7,160 nt of DNA, taken from positions 1 through 7,160 of the forward strand of contig CAIVXW010000091.1 in NCBI GenBank assembly GCA_903910005.1, given 5' to 3'. Shown piece by piece: positions 6,011 through 7,160 of the stretch (position 1 is its first letter; every line of letters begins with the position of its first letter). The translations under genes and the position numbers were made by a program. The notes beneath the pieces are model-generated. The model was not told where the DNA came from and searched no databases. It was given only the letters and a program-made list of their open reading frames with translations. Origin of the DNA: an uncultured Methylococcaceae bacterium (GTDB taxonomy: Bacteria; Pseudomonadota; Gammaproteobacteria; Methylococcales; Methylococcaceae).

Positions 6011-6403
6011 TTAACGCTTGGAGTACTGCGGTCTTCTTCTGGCTCCGTGCAGACCAACCTTTTTGCGTTCGACCTCGCGGGCGTCGCGAGTCACATACCC
6101 GGCCTTACGCAATGGGGGGCGCAGTGCCTCATCGAAGGCAATCAGGGCGCGGCTCAAACCATGACGAATGGCACCCGCCTGACCGGTAGGGCCACCGCCA
6201 ACGACCTTGACATTGACATCAAACCTGTCCGACATGGCCACGGCTTCCAGTGGTTGCCTCACCAGCATGCAGTCAGTCTTTCTGCCAAAGTATTCTTCGA
6301 GTTGTTTGTTGTTGATCGTAATACGACCGGTTCCGGTGGTCGCATATACACGGGCAATCGCGCATTTGCGACGGCCCGTACCATAATACTGTGCTTGTGC
6401 CAT
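6011..6403 (-). CDS. rpsI: 30S ribosomal protein S9
   Basis: Encodes 130 aa, the same length as E. coli S9. Recognised by YYGTGRRKCAIARVY near the N-terminus, VRQPLE, GGGPTGQAGAIRHGLSRAL in the middle, and the C-terminal RKAGYVTRDAREVERKKVGL and RRRPQYSKR tail. In the family the terminal Lys-Arg reaches the ribosomal P site and contacts the tRNA anticodon stem-loop. The gene lies 22 nt downstream of rplM, the usual pairing. The ribosome site is weak (GGA about 10 nt upstream), consistent with translational coupling to rplM. There is no frame disruption. Confidence 0.99.
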   Translation of the reverse strand: MAQAQYYGTGRRKCAIARVYATTGTGRITINNKQLEEYFGRKTDCMLVRQPLEAVAMSDRFDVNVKVVGGGPTGQAGAIRHGLSRALIAFDEALRPPLRKAGYVTRDAREVERKKVGLHGARRRPQYSKR

Positions 6404-6425
6404 GAGTGTGTTCCGGACGATCCAG

Positions 6426-6854
6426 TTAGAAGTCTAGCAGGGTAGGCTGCTGAGCCTGGTGGCCATGATTGGGCCCTGCATAAATTTTGAGTTTGCGAAA
6501 CATGGCCCGTCCCAGTGGATTATGGGGCAACATACCTTTTACGGCCGTTTCAATGATGCGTTCAGGATGCCGCTGGCGCAATTTGCCCAGGCTGACGGAT
6601 TTCATGTTTCCGATGTATCCTGTATGCTGATAATAGATTTTATCCTGTTCCTTGTTACCGGTTACACGAACCTTTTCGGCATTGATTACGATAATATAAT
6701 CGCCGGTATCAACGTGAGGCGTGTATTCGGTTTTATGTTTGCCGCGCAAACGACGGGCAATCTCGGTGGAAAGACGCCCCAGTGTCTTTCCATCGGCGTC
6801 GATGACATACCAGTCGCGTTTGACTTCGGCGGGCTTTGCACTAAAGGTTTTCAT
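6426..6854 (-). CDS. rplM: 50S ribosomal protein L13
   Basis: Encodes 142 aa, exactly the usual length, when started at MKTFSAKPAEVKRDWYVIDA. A longer frame beginning 22 codons upstream is possible but the extension has no family counterpart, so ATG 6854 is chosen. Motifs: GKTLGRLSTEIARRLRGKHK, YTPHVDTGDYIIVINAEKV, YYQHTGYIG, VKGMLPHNPLGRAMFRKLK, and the AQQP near the C-terminus. It binds 23S rRNA early in large-subunit assembly. It is the first gene of the rplM-rpsI unit. In E. coli L13 represses its own mRNA; a comparable leader is not proven here, and no strong Shine-Dalgarno is visible. Confidence 0.99.
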   Translation of the reverse strand: MKTFSAKPAEVKRDWYVIDADGKTLGRLSTEIARRLRGKHKTEYTPHVDTGDYIIVINAEKVRVTGNKEQDKIYYQHTGYIGNMKSVSLGKLRQRHPERIIETAVKGMLPHNPLGRAMFRKLKIYAGPNHGHQAQQPTLLDF

Positions 6855-6891
6855 GGGTACCCGATCCAGTGGCTGAATTCGAAAAAGCGGG

Positions 6892-6920
6892 ATTTTGCAT
6901 GAATCAGAACGCTTTTGCAA
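6892..6920 (-). promoter_or_regulatory. Weak candidate sigma-70 promoter for rplM-rpsI
   Basis: In the 83-nt gap upstream of rplM, TTGCAA (6915-6920) and CAAAAT (6892-6897) are separated by 17 nt, each matching the -35 and -10 consensus at 4 of 6 positions. The spacing is ideal but the boxes are weak. It is reported because the ribosomal operon needs a promoter and this is the best pair seen in the gap; a promoter inside the upstream gene is an alternative. Confidence 0.22.
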
Positions 6921-6937
6921 GTACTAAATCAGGCGAA

Positions 6938-7160
6938 TCAAACGGTGAAAGAGCGGCGCGAGGCAGCCCCCCGTCGTCTGGAACCTTTGGGATCGTAAGT
7001 CTCGCCCTGGGACGGCGAACCCATGATGACGTCAAGAGCCGATTCAACATAGCGTGCCAGCAGTGCCAGGTAAGCCCCGTTGACCTCGTTGCGATGCTTG
7101 CATTCAGCCGTCATTGCGATCAGTTCCTGCCAGAGTTGCTGCCCGGATTCGTCGTTGATC
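6938..7160 (-). CDS. Probable flagellar chaperone FlgN-like protein, C-terminal fragment (5' end outside window)
   Basis: An open frame entering from the right edge gives 73 residues and a TGA stop at 6938-6940. It reads QLWQELIAMTAECKHRNEVN, then GAYLALLARYVESALDVIMG, then ETYDPKGSRRR and a basic tail ending RRSFTV. The pattern N-x-x-NG followed by a long helix, AL-x-x-(I/L)-x-G and a Y-(G/D)-x-x-G segment resembles the C-terminal half of FlgN, the export chaperone for hook-associated proteins FlgK and FlgL in the cytoplasm. The match is from memory of the family and the fragment is short, so another helical chaperone is possible. The extra basic tail after the YDPKG segment is unusual. It lies upstream of rplM on the same strand with an 83-nt gap. 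Confidence 0.6.
   Translation of the reverse strand, partial: INDESGQQLWQELIAMTAECKHRNEVNGAYLALLARYVESALDVIMGSPSQGETYDPKGSRRRGAASRRSFTV

Noticed and set aside
5768..6445. Plus-strand open frame of 225 codons across the tRNA and rpsI
   Set aside because: It runs antisense through the terminator, tRNA-Gln and rpsI, all of which are certain.
6459..6902. Plus-strand open frame antisense to rplM
   Set aside because: rplM is unambiguous on the other strand and this frame has no recognisable content.
1..7160. CRISPR array, transposase or integrase
   Set aside because: No regularly spaced direct repeats and no recombinase motifs were seen on either strand.

Overview
The window is about 7.2 kb of chromosome from a Gram-negative proteobacterium, most likely a gammaproteobacterium. 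The evidence is the close match of the L13 and S9 ribosomal proteins to their E. coli counterparts, the rplM-rpsI gene order, outer-membrane beta-barrel genes ending in Phe codons, TonB/ExbB/ExbD genes, and a probable flagellar chaperone (FlgN-like). Nothing in the sequence fixes a genus.

Region 1 (1-5506, all + strand) is one envelope gene cluster: the C-terminal end of an ExbB/TolQ proton-channel subunit, an ExbD/TolR subunit, a TonB-like energy transducer, a large outer-membrane 'putative porin', a secreted coiled-coil periplasmic protein, and a two-domain POTRA/beta-barrel protein of the two-partner-secretion (TpsB/ShlB/FhaC) family. Junctions are tight (4-nt GTGA overlaps at exbB/exbD and coiled-coil/tpsB, a 2-nt gap at exbD/tonB, a 9-nt gap at porin/coiled-coil). 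The exception is a 121-nt gap between tonB and the porin, which holds a 55-bp palindromic repeat. The inferred theme is an inner-membrane proton-motive-force module (ExbB-ExbD-TonB) encoded with outer-membrane export and porin components. No TpsA exoprotein is visible in the window.

Region 2 (5507-5886) is a roughly 380-nt stretch with no convincing gene. It contains short direct and inverted repeats and leads into a strong hairpin/T-tract terminator (5887-5926) that lies between the two converging transcription units and could serve both.

Region 3 (5928-7160, all - strand) reads, in transcription order: the 3' end of a FlgN-like gene at the right edge, an 83-nt gap, rplM (L13), rpsI (S9), and tRNA-Gln(CUG) only 9 nt after the rpsI stop codon, then the terminator. 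The tRNA placement suggests that it is carried on, and processed from, the ribosomal-protein transcript.

The most interesting part is the TonB/ExbBD-porin-coiled-coil-TpsB cluster. It resembles, from memory, the neighbourhood of the Pseudomonas aeruginosa PdtA-PdtB two-partner system, and it implies an energised or TonB-linked variant of a pathway normally regarded as needing no energy source at the outer membrane.
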